This document shows positions 10,096 through 21,909 of a DNA stretch of 64,000 nucleotides, piece after piece. This DNA comes from Diplosphaera chodatii. Lineage: Eukaryota; Chlorophyta; Trebouxiophyceae; Prasiolales; Stichococcaceae. The notes beneath the pieces were generated by a model that did no database searches, was not told where the DNA came from, and saw only the letters and a program-made list of their open reading frames with translations. Each line of letters starts with the position of its first letter. Positions within the stretch are counted from its first letter, which is position 1. The position numbers were made by a program, and so were the translations under genes. The stretch is from NCBI GenBank assembly GCA_032358165.1, contig JAALGY010000061.1:868001-932000 (forward strand), in the 5' to 3' direction.

Positions 10096-13000
10096 ATGTG
10101 GCGCTGGCTGAGCTCGCCGGCCGGGCAGACGCCCGGGGGTGGCTCCAGCCAGCGCCACCGCGAGGAGGCCGGTGATGAGCGGCACGGTGGCTCCCGTGCC
10201 AGCTCGAGGTCGGGCACGCCCAGGCTGGGGGATGGGCCCCAGCCACACGCCCTGGCGCACCGGCGGGCAGACACCAGCAGCTCAGTGTACCAGCTTCATG
10301 ACCGCATCCTTGCCTTCGTATACGGTGAGATCACGAAGTGACTGCCTGTCACCGGCATTCACTCCGAGTGCTTTGGCGCGCAGTAGATGCACGGCCTGCC
10401 GCATGCTTGAAATGCAATGCTGCATGTGCAGACGAGGACAAGGAGACATGGAAGCAGGCGCTGCACCTGTCTTCGCTGCCGCAGAGGTGCAAGCCTGGTT
10501 CATCTTGTGTTGTTGCTGTCTAGGGTGCATGCCCAATTGTGACGGTATGGTACAAGTGGCCGCAGTGTGCCCTGTTCGCTGTTCCATCAAGGGTGTTATT
10601 GACCTGGCACCTTGACATGCCACCGCAGATACAAGGAGTCGCTGCAGGCGGCGTCCAGTTTCATCACGGACGCGTGGCCCGACCATGTGGAGCAGGCGCT
10701 GGTGCTGAACCTGGGCCCATCCTGGATGAATGTGGATGCGTACTCGCTGTTCCGCAACAACGTCATCGAGATCCCGTTCAAATACTGGGAGAGCCCGCCT
10801 GGCATGGGCCTGTGCCCCCTGGACGTGGCCTTCACCGTTTGCTCCTCCATCTCCAGCTGGCTGACGCTCAACGATGACCACTTTGTGGTGGGTGACCGGC
10901 GTCCTACCAGCTTTGCACATGTGCCCACGCTTGTCATCTTTGCCGTGCTCGCTTCCACGGGTCATGCAGTTCAAGGGATGTGAGCAACCTTGAGGCGATG
11001 GTGAAGCATGGTGGAAGCGAGGGAGCACATCTGGAAATTGCATCGCTGGTGCCGCAGGTGCTGCACACGCGCAGCTGCACGGGCGTCGGCATGCACTTCC
11101 TGCACTTCCTCACTGCCTGCTACCTGGTGTTCTCGCTCGAGTGCCAGAGCATCTCCAGCGCCCTCAACACCCTGCCGCCCCTCAAATCATCGGCAACAGT
11201 GCAGCTAGGTGGGTCCGCACCCTGCAGAGAACGCATTGGTGCCAGCCATCCACATATGATGTTGGCTTTTGATCCAATCCCGTTATGGAAGTTGGCTCTA
11301 TGAACGCAGGCTGGGCAGACATCCACTCCAACAAGGACGGGCACATCCTGTCGACGCCGGGCAGCGCGCCGATGCAGCAGACGCGGTTCCTGGGCCCAGC
11401 GCAGCGCCGCTACGGCGACTACTTCCTCTCGGTGCTCTCCTCGCCGGAGCTGCAGCAGCCGGAGAGCCTGACCAAGGTGCTGCGGCAGGTGGTGTTCAGC
11501 CCCTTCCTGCCGCCGGAGGAGGACGGCAAGCTGTTCCTGGTGGTGTACCAGCACGGCAACTCCATCTGGGCGGGGCCGCCGTCGTCCGAGGTGCGTCAGT
11601 GCAACAGCCTGCCGAGGTGTTGCATTGTGAAGCTCCTTGGCCGTCCGTCTGTCAGCAGCGCGGGCGGCTGGACTGCTGCTTCTGGGGTCCGGTGCACGGT
11701 CTCAGCTGACTGTCACACCTGTGCAGGGTGGCCTGATCCCCTTCGAGATCGGGGTGTCTGTGGTGGGTGACGTCACCATCGCGGTGTGGCTGGGCAGCCA
11801 CAACATGGGGGAGCGCATCCACTCGCGGCCCTCCTTCGCCTATGCCTTCCACACAGGTCCGTGCTGGGGCGCCGCAATGCACACTGCATGTGGTGTACTC
11901 GTTGCTATAAGGCCCTCATGCACATTGAGCTTCTCTCAGTTCCAAGATGAGGAGGAGGGGAACTGAAGCAGTTCCCGTCCATGCTGCAGCATTTGTGTCT
12001 GATGGCCTGGAGCGCGTGACCATGCGGCAGCTCGATGTCTTCGATCGGCAGACACTGCCATCGAGCAGCTCTGCTCAGGCGCTGTTCTTCATGGACGTCA
12101 CGTTTGACGACAATGAGGACGCCACAAAGGCCACGTGAGTGGATCCGCAGCTGCAGCTAGAACTGTAGCGCAAAACTTGAACTCGAGGCTGAAGCACCCC
12201 GTCTGCCCCATTGTGTCATTGCCCGAAGGTGCTCTGTCTCTATGTCCTTCGTGTATACCCTGCCGCAGGAAGCAGGAGTACATCGACCTGGCGGATGTGC
12301 GGTGGATGCGGGAGAAGTGGCGTGAGCTCATGGCGCGCACCCACGGCGACTTCAGCCCGCCGCCCTACAGGTGGCCCCCACCGCCTGGCCCGCTTACAAG
12401 CTGCAGCAGAGGCTGGGCCTTCACATCCTCATATGTCACTGGTGTTTACCCCACTAAAGACACTCAGCTGTACACCACGGCCTGCGACCCAGGCTGGAGG
12501 CAGAATCGCCGGAGGACCTGGCGGCGGCGACCAAGCAGAGCGAGCTGCTGGCGGCACAGGCAAAGCAGGCGCGCGCTGCGGTGGCCGCCGCTAAGGAGCG
12601 CCAGGAGCGGGTGGATGCGGGCACGCCGCGGCAGCAGCAGTTCTCCTCACGGCTGGGGCGCGCAGACTCTGCCGACAGCCTGTCAGGCGGCCAGCGTGCG
12701 ACGCCGCCGCCGGGCGACCAGCCAGCTCAGCTGGGCGGTGCCAAGGGTGCGACTGCTGCTGCACAGCTGCGATGTGCTTGCTGGTGGCTGCCTGTGCAAA
12801 TAACCTTCATTGCTGAAACAGCGCGATGTAAAAGGTTCAAGATGGCCTGATGCACGTTGCAGACTCGTCCTCGAGGAGGGACAGCCTGACGGGCCGCCTG
12901 ACGACCGGGCTGCTGGGCATGTTCCGCCCTGACGGCACGCCTGCCGCCGGTCCACCAGGGGCAGCCCCCGGCGCAGCGGCAGCTGCAGGCCCGCAGCTGC

Positions 13001-16000
13001 AGTGGCACACGCAGCAGCAGCAGCTGATACAGCAGCACAAGGCAGCGGCGGCCGGCGGCCCGGTGCCCCCGGTGCCGGCGTGGGCAAAGGAGCCGCCCGC
13101 ACCCAGCGGAGGCTCCGACCCCTCCATGCGCCGCCCGCAGTGGGTCGACACCCTACCAAAGGGACCCGGCAGCGATGCCGGCGCAGCAGAGGCGTCGCCA
13201 CGGCAGGACCGGCCGCAGCTGGCGACGCCGACCGGCGTGTCTCCAAACGCCAGCGAGGCGCGCATGGCGGCGGTGCGGGTGCTACGGTCCGGCGGCTCGC
13301 AGTCGTTTGGCGACTCGCCGCTGGCGTCGCCCTCCCGCGCGAGCGGCGGCGGCGGCCACCCCGGCAGCGGCCCAGGCCAGCGGCTGGAGTCGCGCCTCGC
13401 AGCAGTCGCCAGCCCCTCGCAGGCCGGCTCCCCGAGCGCCTCGCCGTCGGTCACCGGCATGGTGAAGAGCTCGCAGCACCACCACAGCCTGCCGCCGGCA
13501 GTCACAGGAGCAGCTTCAGACGGCTTCTCGAGCCCTCGGTCCCCGCTCAGCAGTAGTCGGCAGCGGCATGGCTCCCCAGCTGCCTCGCCAAAGATACGGC
13601 GGCTGTCAGATGAGTATGAGGCCGCGATAGACCGCGCCATCTCTGGCAGCCATCAGCGCCTGTCGTTCCAGGCGCTGGCAGTCCCCCATGAGGCCGATGA
13701 GGATGCTGCAAGCGGGTTGTCCCAGCCATTGCAGCGGGGTCAGCCCGGCCAGCTTGGCGAGGGTGCTTGGAGGAAGCCATCAGCAGAGCAGCAAGCGGCA
13801 GAGTTCCGGGAGTTGCAGCAGGAGCTTCAGCGGCAGCTGCAGTCAGCATCTGCTGAACAGGCACAGCAGCAGCAGCAGCAGCAGCAACAGCAGTTGCATT
13901 CTGCATCTGCCCAACAGCCACAGCAGCAGCAGCAGCTTCAACAGCAGTTGCAAACAGCATCTGCACAACAGCAGCAGCAGCAGCAGCAGCAACAGCTTCA
14001 ACAGCAGTTACAGTCAGCATCTGCACAGCAGCCACAGGCACAGCAGCAGCAGCAGCTTCAACAGCAGTTGAAATCAGCATCTGCACAGCAGCCACAGCAG
14101 CAGCTCGGAGTGGACTCTACAGTGTCGCAGGGTTTGCCATCAGCGGTCGTCAGCCTTAAGCCCGCGCAGCCAGTGCAACCAGGCCAGTCTGCTGCACAAC
14201 TGCCCCAGCCCCGCCTGCCCGCACAATCGGGTCCAGGCACGGGGCTGCAGCCGGTGGATGCGCAGCAGGCAGCACAGCGAGCTGCTGAGCTTGCAAACGA
14301 TGTTGGGGTGGCCAGGGCGCAGGAGGCAGATGTCAGGCAGTCGCATGGTGCGTCCGGGGTGCGGGATGCCGCAGCAGCAGCCCCCAGCCCAGCGCTCAAG
14401 CAGCCGCCCTTGCCGCCGCCCGCGCCGCCGCTGCCCGGCAGCCTCGCACCCCGGCCGCCGCCCGCGCCGCCGCCGGTGCCCGGTGCGCCCAGGCCCCCGC
14501 GGCCGCCGCCGCCGCCGCCAATGCCGGGCAAAGGGCCGCCGCCGCCGCCACCGCCGCCGCCCGGCAAAGGGCCCGCCAGGCCGCCGCCTCCGCCGCCGCG
14601 GGGCCCCTCGCCGGGGCAGGCAGGGCAGCGGGCGGTCGCGCAGCTGCAGGCGCAGCCGCAGGGGCCCACACTGGCGCTGCAGCCGCGCGTAAAGCTGCGC
14701 TCGCTGTTCTGGAGCAAGTCACCCCGGCGGCGGGACACCGTGTGGGACGTCGTCGCCGACGGCGAGCTGCCGATGGACACCAGCCACCTGGCCGCCCTGG
14801 AGGCGCTGTTCGCAGCCACCAGCTCGGGGCCCATGGCGCGCTCCGGCTCAGGTAGCTTACTGTGACGTACAAATCCTGGCTGCGCACTGAATGTGAGCGC
14901 ACTGAAGGTCCTCCCCCGTGCATGTTGGCAACAATCCGCAGTGCACCGCACTCGAGCGATTCTGACATGAAGTCTTTGCACGTCTCCCTGCTGCAGCAGT
15001 CAGCAAGAAGCCGGAGGGTGCGGTGGCGCTCATCCCGCTGACGCGCGCGAACAATATCAGCATCATGCTGACCCAGTTCTCTAACTTCCGGCGGGGGCCG
15101 GAGGACATCCGCCGCGCCGTGTGCGCCGGCGAGCTGGGCCCAGAGCGGCTGTCGCTGCTGCTGCAGGTCAGCTGACATATCATCACGAAGCATGCAGAGC
15201 CAGACGTGCGGGCTTGGCTCCTGATGATTTTGCGCTATGGTCGCATACTCTTGCAATTCACAGCGCGTATGTATGTGTATTTGGGTGACAACCTTCAAGT
15301 ATTAGCGAGGTGTTCTGCAGATTGCGCCCAAAGACGACGAGCTGAAGGCGTGCCAGCAGTACACGGGCCGCCCGGAGGACCTGTCCCCGCCGGAGCAGTT
15401 CCTGCTGACCATGTCCACGGTGCCGCGGCTGCACGACAAGATCAACGTCCTCATCCTCATGGCGCAGTTCCAGGTGTGCAGGGCTGCAGATGCACCTGCT
15501 GTTGAGGGCAACTACCATGTCTTTATATTGCCACGTGCACCTGCAGCTGTGTGCAGCGAGACCGACCCTTGGAGCAGGGCTGCCTGCGGTCTGAGGCGCG
15601 TATCTTATATCTGCAAATGCAGGGACTGCTGGACACTGCAACAGAGGCGATCGAGTGCGTGGAAAGGGCCTGTGCACAGGTATTGGTTAGCTGTGAAGCC
15701 TGCCTGTGCTATGCCCTGCCACGACCACGATCTTGAGAGCCCTGACTGAGCGCTCGCACATCCTTGTTGTGCTCCGCAGGTTGTGTCATGCCAGCGGCTG
15801 CATGCCGTGCTGCGTGTGGTGCTGACCGTGGGCAATACGCTCAACTACGGGACGCCGCGCGGCTCAGCAGATGGCCTGCGCTTGGACTCTCTGCAGAAGC
15901 TGGCTGACATGAAGGTGCGCAGCTCGCAGGCCTTGCTGGTATGCATCGAGTGCATCTGCACTGCACAGTGACCCCTTTGATGGCACAGCGTGCAGGAGGC

Positions 16001-17362
16001 TTGACAAACGATCATTCAATGCCATCTACAAACATATACATCGAGACAGCCTGTGTCCTGCAGATCACAAAGAAGCCGCCTCCGAAGAAGGCCCCAGCAC
16101 AGAACGGCACCCCCAACGGCGGCTTGCCAGGGACGCCGAACAGCGCAGCCGGCGAGACGCCCGAGAGGGCACCGGCAGACGGCACGCCGCCAGTCAACGG
16201 CGCCGCCACCCCGGACGGCGAGGCCGCCAACGGGGCCAAGCCCCTGCCCGGCGTCCGCACGCTGCTGGAGTTCGTGGCCTGGGTGGTGTTCACCCACCAG
16301 GTGGGACGCAGCTCTGCGGGCTGTGCCTGCTTTCGCAGGCTTGCTGCAGGTTGCCTAGGGCTTAGGAGCCTGGCATACATACAGTGAACGCCCTGCTGCC
16401 TGCCAAGCCTGGGACCCGTGTCGGTGCTGCAGACGAAAAAGATGCCGCGGCAGCCGAGCGGGTGGATGCGCGGCCGGGGCGGCTTCCTGGCGGACCAGCT
16501 GGGCGCGGTGCACGACGCGGCCGTGCGCGTGCAGGTGTGCGGCCGCATCTGCTTGATCTGGACGACGCACTTGTGCAGTGTGCATCATCATGCATCCAGA
16601 GAAGGGACGGGCAGCTTTGATGGAACTGTGCTGCTCCCCCAAGATCTGCTCCCCCAAGTCCTCTGGTCGCCTGCAGCTGCAGGTGCTCATCTGCTGACAG
16701 TGCTTTCCAGTGGTTTCAGTGCGACGCACGTCTGTGTGTGCAGGGCGAGATGCCGGAGGCGCTCAAGGCGCTGGAGTCGGGCCTGTCCACGGCGGAGGGG
16801 GAGCGCGAGTCGGCCGCCAGCACGGCGCGCAAGCTGGTGACGGTCATCATGACGGTCGTCGGCGACGCCGCGGGCAACACGCCCGGGCGGTCGGGCCGCC
16901 CGGTGGGCAAGCTCAGCATGGACCGCTCGCCATTCAAGAAGAGCGCGTCCAGGTCCACCCTGCAGCAGGGCCCGCCCGCGCCCACGCAGCCTGCAAGGTC
17001 GCCGCTCGGAGCAGCCCCGCCGCCGCCGCCGCCGCCGCCGCCCCCTGGTGGCAGGTCGCCCGCCGGCGCCCGGCCTCCGCCGCCGCCGCCGCCGCCTCCG
17101 CCACCTGGTGGCAGATCACCTGCTGGTGCCCGGCCGCCCCCGCCGCCGCCGCCGCCGCCGCCTCCGTCTGGCAAGGCGGCCGGTGCTCCCCCGCCGCCGC
17201 CGCCGCCGCCGCCCCCCAGGCCAGCCAGTGCGGGAGCCTCGCCATCGCGCCCGCCGCCGGCACCGCCTCCGCCGCCGCCTCGCCCGGCCACAGCAGGCGC
17301 GCCGCCGCCGCCGCCGCCGCCTCCGCCGCCAACGCCACCACGACCTCAGACAGCAGGCGCAA

Positions 17363-17398
<36 letters not shown>

Positions 17399-18048
17399 GT
17401 CCCAACACAGCAGGCGCAGCACCGCCGCCGCCGCCGCCGCTGCCTCCAAGGACGCCGGAGGCGGGCCCGCCGCGTCCGCCGCCGCCACCGCCGCCGCCGC
17501 CGGCGGGCGCTGGCAGGCCGGCAGCGCCCCCGGCCACCGCCGCCATCGCAGCTGCGGCCGCGCCGCCAGAGGCGCCCGCCACGCCGGTGAAGGCGGCGCC
17601 GGACCTGCGGCTGGTGCACGTCAGCCTCGCGGCGACGCCCAACGCCGAGGAGGAGGCCGTGTTTGCGGCGATGCTGGGCAACTTCCTGTCGCGCGCCGCG
17701 CACGAGCGGGAGCTGCTGAAGGTGTGCGGGTTCGCCTGGCTGCACATACACAGCTGCTGAGCTGTGTGTGCATTGCGCACGTACCATGTGTCAGAACACC
17801 CTCCCCAGCACATCGCTTTCTGGGCATACGAGGCGCAGCCCTCCCCATGGTCCATGCATGTTGACGCTCTGCAGGCGCGGGCGGAGGAGGTGTACACGAA
17901 GCTGGCCAACCTGGCGGTGTTCCTGAGCGAGCCGGCGACGCTGGTGGAGCGCGAGCCCGAGCTCCTGTTCAACATGGTCTGGCAGTTCGCCCAGGACTTT
18001 GACCGGGCGTACATGCACGTCGTCAAGTGCGCCGGCAGCGAGAAGTGA
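10096..18048 (+). CDS. Formin with N-terminal PTEN-like domain (plant class II-like)
   Basis: Actin nucleator/elongator of about 18 exons. Exons 1-3 join in phase (10324 to about 10430; 10490 to about 10627) and read DRILAFVYDEDKETWKQ, then RYKESLQAASSFITDAWPDH, a PTEN/tensin-like phosphatase fold. The P-loop position reads HTRSCTGVG (about 11064), so the catalytic Cys and Arg are absent. A C2-like part follows (PAQRRYGDYFLSVL, about 11400, to 12138). A long Gln/Pro-rich exon (about 12862-14851) contains the FH1 polyprolines and starts FH2 with KLRSLFWSKSPRRRDTVWD. FH2 continues with RANNISIMLTQF, the knob VGNTLNYGTPRGSADGLRLD (about 15800-15900) and GGFLADQLGAVHDAAVRVQ, and ends at YMHVVKCAGSEK. 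A second polyproline block interrupts FH2 (about 16990-17520) and a smaller insert lies at about 16064-16250. The extreme start could lie upstream of 10096. Neighbouring genes are unrelated in function. Confidence 0.9.
13829..14102 (+). repeat. Five-copy Gln-rich tandem repeat in the formin exon
   Basis: Five imperfect copies of a unit coding for QLxSASAxQ followed by a run of CAG codons, each about 45-65 bases. Copies differ mainly in the length of the CAG tract, as expected for slippage. The repeat sits in the disordered region before FH1. Confidence 0.85.
14400..14640 (+). repeat. FH1 polyproline-coding (CCG)-rich tract
   Basis: Codes for several proline runs with PPPPPPMPGKGPPPPPPPPP as the core, just before the FH2 start at about 14688. 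FH1 prolines bind profilin-actin in formins. The tract is repetitive CCG/CCC and therefore length-variable. Confidence 0.85.
16990..17520 (+). repeat. Second polyproline-coding tract, inside FH2
   Basis: About nine proline blocks of eight to eleven residues separated by short spacers such as GGRSPAGARP and RPATAGAP. The surrounding reading frame is open from the exon start at 16744 (GEMPEALKALESGLSTAEGE) to the donor near 17721 (SRAAHERELLK), both of which are FH2 post-like helices. Opposite-strand Gly/Ala-rich frames here are shadows of the CCG repeats. Confidence 0.85.
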
Positions 18049-18256
18049 GGTGCCGGGCCAGGCCGACAGCATGCGTAGTGAAATAGTAGTAGCAGCTGCG
18101 AATGGCGAACAACCGTCAGACCCTCGGCTGGGGGCCTGGCCATAGCAGGACCAGCGTACAGGGCAGCTGACCCCTTACGCCATACTAAGCCACGCACGCA
18201 TTGTGACGAAATATGGCTCACAGTGCGTCTCTGCTTGGAACAATCTCTATGGTTGG

Positions 18257-19361
18257 TCACCCTGCTGTCGCCAGGGGATGCGCGTCATGGCTGCATGTGT
18301 CGAGTGCACTACATAACATACATTGCTGTTGCTCGCAGTGGTTTTGATTGGGGTTGATGTTGATCGTGGTTTGCCATCTTGGTGCCATGCGGGCATCATA
18401 CTGTGTGGGGTTGAAGCGGTCTGGCATCTTGTACGCCATACGGGCAAATTCTAAGCCGATCTCGAAAATAGTCATTATCGATACGTCTGAGAACTGAGGA
18501 TGCGCAGAATGCAACTACATTCAACCTACTGTACATCATCAAAAGCATCAATTACTGACGCCATACAGCAGTTATACCCCATTCCCTCCTGCCCGCATCG
18601 GACAGTCTGGCTGTGGGCAGCTGGCCGGATCATTGACTCCCCCGCAGTCTACACAGAGCCCTAGCTGTTGCCGTTGGGAGCGTGCAACGAACACGTCCAC
18701 TTGCAGCGCCAAGTATATGGTGATCAGCAGAAATGCCTGCACCAACCAATTTCCACTTTGGCTGGTGCGTGCCAACACGTAGACGTACAACCACACTACC
18801 GGACACGGGTTGGATCCAAGCATGTCTACACACAGCATAGCATGGGTCTCATCATATTGGGGAGCGACATCGATTGTCCTCACCCCAAAGCCAAGGCCGG
18901 CGATCTGGTCGAGTGTCCACTCGGGCGCCCCATCCCCAGCCACCTACAAAGTCAAACAGTTGCCTGCTCAAGCCTACAGATCATCTGTGGGAAGTCGCAA
19001 ATGTAGGTTCTGTGGCCCCGAGATAGAAGCTGTACCTGGGCGATGTGTCTCCGCCGGCCGCTGACATAAGACAGCCTGATAGTCGACCTGCAAGCAGCAA
19101 TCAGTTGCGATACGTTCCTACGCGTACAAGTATGCTAAACATCTCGCAGACAATTGCTGTGCATCGCCGGGCTTCTCGAGCTTCATGCAGGAAGCACCTG
19201 TGCGTGCAGCCGATCTGCTGCGGCGCTGCACACACTGACTGAGGTCTGCAAGTGGCCTGCCATGGCAACGCACTGCTGCATAGAGAATATTCTCGTGTGG
19301 GGTGAACACTTGATGTGATGCAGCTGCGGCTGACATGGCACTTGCTTGCAGCCATGCTCAT
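18257..19361 (-). CDS. Unidentified, probably plastid-targeted single-pass membrane protein with Cys motif
   Basis: I do not recognise the family. Five exons join with consistent phases: 19361-19198, 19087-19036, 18943-about 18885, about 18745-18577 and about 18508-18257. The start MSMAASKCHVSRSCITSSVH is Ser/Ala/Arg-rich without acids, like a chloroplast transit peptide. Then follow RLSYVSGRRRHIAQ, APEWTLDQIAGLGFG, one membrane span AFLLITIYLALQVDVFVA, and a cysteine segment LGLCVDCGGVNDPASCPQPD then C (CxxCGG...C...C), possibly metal-binding. The C-terminal part EIGLEFARMAYKMPDRFNP is followed by a low-complexity end. The first exon and the last stop are less sure than the middle. The gene ends tail to tail with the formin. 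A stop at 18572 would result if the last intron is not removed. Confidence 0.6.
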
Positions 19362-19801
19362 GCTGATACCATGCACAACCAGGTGAGTCTGAAGGCAAAA
19401 TCTGTGTGCCTCCACTTGGAGCTTGTACCCAATCGGTTACTGGTCAAGCAAGGGTGTAACGTGCAAGCATGCTATAGACTCGGGACGAAGCTGGCCAAGC
19501 TGCAGGATTCAGAATGCCAGCTTGGCAGATGCTCCAGGGCAGGCTGCAATAGCGGTATGGTGCTGAGGTGCAAGGGTCCAGATCAGGGAGTACCGCATGC
19601 CAGACGGATGCAGACTGCTATCAGACCACGCAGAAGTGTGGTGCCATACAGTTGCCAGTCTCCAGCAGCACTTGCCACCTTGGCACGCACGCACAGAATG
19701 GTATCTATAAACTAGTTCAGCAGAACCACACAGGGGCCATTGTCCACCTCATACAGCATGTGAGGGCCTACAGAAGCGCGTCAGTCACGTGGCAGAGTTC
19801 A

Positions 19802-21909
19802 CTACTGAGAAGGCAACTGCAGCATTGCTGCTCCGATGACAGCTGCCATGGCGCCAAGCAGACCGCCGATGCGGCCTGTCCCAAGCACCTGCAGCATAGT
19901 AAAGACGGTAAGGAGGATGTCACAAATAACGAAGTGAGCCTCGCTAGAAAACAACACTCAATTGCTCCTTGGTCATATCTAAGATGGCTGGAAGGCGCAC
20001 CAGAATGTGCAGCGCCAGGGTGACGGCGGCACAGGCGACATCAAGCGCCAGCCTTTGCTGCGCGCCCGCCTCTGCTATGCGATCGAGGACCATGAGACCC
20101 ATCACCTGCTTTGCAGCGAGACCTCCTCACTCTCAGACCTTCACAATTGGTGAAACCACTACCCTAGACCCCAACCACAGCTACGTGCGGCTGCTCCGCA
20201 GCCACACACCTGAGCCATTCCCCAGGCAGCCATAGACAACAGGATGCTGCTGACTGCTGGCACTGCTAGCTCATGGTCCACCTGCAAGCGGGTGCTATAG
20301 TCGGAACCTTTTGAATACATGTTTCAACCGTGACAGGCATCAAGTGACAGGGGTTGCACCGCAATAACAACCAAGTGACATCGTGGCACCCACCAGATGC
20401 CGGCCTTCCAAGCACACCAAGCCAAGTAGCAGTGCTGGCAGTACCGGCACTGCTGCCTGGTAGATTGCACGCTGCGCAGCGCTGATACTGTCCTCTGACG
20501 CTGCCAGCTCCTTCACCTGATCAGGCGAAAGCCAGCCTGCAATGCACAAGGAAGCATCAGCAATGGCGCCATGTAGGCTACAGTGGGAGACTGCAGGGCA
20601 GTCTGAGCGGTGCATGCCTATTGTCCCACTGGTGTTGCCGCATCTGTATAGGCATCACACAACCAGCTGCTGTACATCAAGTGACTTAATGCAGCGAAGT
20701 CGTCGCCAAGCTCACCAACCACAAGCGGCTGCCCATTCTGTGCCTGCTGCCGCAGCAGCTGCCACACCAGCCGCGCAGCAGCGACTGCCGCCCACGCCAC
20801 CAGACACAGCAGCGCCCAGATCCCGGGCCAGCGTGCAGTTGCCAGCACCAGGGCTAGGCCGCCAACGCCCGCTGCCACGCCGGCCTGCTGGGCTGGCCGC
20901 AGCTGGGCCCCTGTGCGGGGTGTACACTCGGAGTTGCATGATTGCCATGTATCCGAGGAGCTGCCCAGTTCATAAGTAGCATCAGCGCGAAGCGCTTGAC
21001 GCAAAACGCTCACCTTGTTGCAGCAGCCTCTGTTGTGACTGCAGGAGGGGCGGCACGAAGGCCACCCAGCCCAGGATCAGATACACGCTGCCGCCTCTCA
21101 AGGCTCCAAATGCTGTGAGCATCTGCATATACAGAACCATTGACCTTGGCAGCGGGGCGCTCGCTATAGGCTACATAAGCAGACCGACCGCCTTCATAAA
21201 GGTGACAGCTCTGACCTGCAGGCTGTGGACCGCCACCGAGGGCAGGCTGCCTTTCAGGCTGTTCATGTTCAGCGGGCCCACGTCCACGGCAGACCCACCC
21301 CAGCGGTGGAACCAGACCAGCAGCGCCACGGCCGGCAGGCTGTGCAGGGAGACCAGCAGCGCCGGCGTCGGCAGCGCCTCCAGCGCAGTCTGGATTAACG
21401 AACAATGTTTTCGATATTGGATTCTGGGCATGCACATGCAGCACAATGCTGCGTGTAGGCAGCAGGTGTGTAGGCAGAGCGAGCCTGCTGTGCCATCACT
21501 CGCACACCTTCAGCAGCACCCAGCTGGCCCCCTGGCTGGCGATGTACAGGGCGCTGAGAACATACAGCCGGGATCCCTCCAACACATTCTCGAACTCGCG
21601 GATGTCCGGATCAAGTATGGAATCCACATCGCGCTTGCGTGCGGGCGGGGGTGGGGCTTTGAAGGGGTCTGATCCTGCCTTCGACTGTGCCAGCACCTTT
21701 GCAAAGTACCTGCGTCCACGTGAGTATCGGTAAGCTGGCTGCAGCTCCAACATCGGCAAACTCCTGATCGTGCATGGCATCATGCATACTCATGTGAACT
21801 GACGACATTTAGTAAGAGCCGTCTTCTCAGGGACTCACTCCTCGCCAGCCTTGCGCAGCTCTGCACGCCTGCGATCTTCAACTGCGCCGTCAACAGCAGG
21901 TTCGGCCAT
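19802..21909 (-). CDS. Unidentified multipass membrane protein
   Basis: Family not recognised. The start at 21909 gives MAEPAVDGAVEDRRRAELRK, and the first intron joins in phase to EYFAKVLAQSKAGSDPF and a hydrophilic stretch RKRDVDSILDPDIREFENVL. After that come about nine hydrophobic segments on successive exons, for example LYVLSALYIASQGASWVLL, TPALLVSLHSLPAVALLVWF, GSVYLILGWVAFVPPLL, IWALLCLVAWAAVAAA, YQAAVPVLPALLLGLVCL, VPAVSSILLSMAAWGMA, LALDVACAAVTLALHILV, DILLTVFTMLQ and IGGLLGAMAAVIGAAML. The stop is at 19802-19804. The exon border near 19930-19990 is unresolved. A cytosolic N-tail plus a packed membrane domain suggests an organelle or endomembrane transporter or scaffold, but I will not assign a function. 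Confidence 0.65.

Noticed and set aside
16716..17787. Long Gly/Ala- or Arg-rich open frames on both strands (e.g. minus 191 and 223 residues, plus 384 residues)
   Set aside because: They are shadows of the CCG repeats in the formin polyproline exon; the true frame is fixed by the FH2 helices on both sides.
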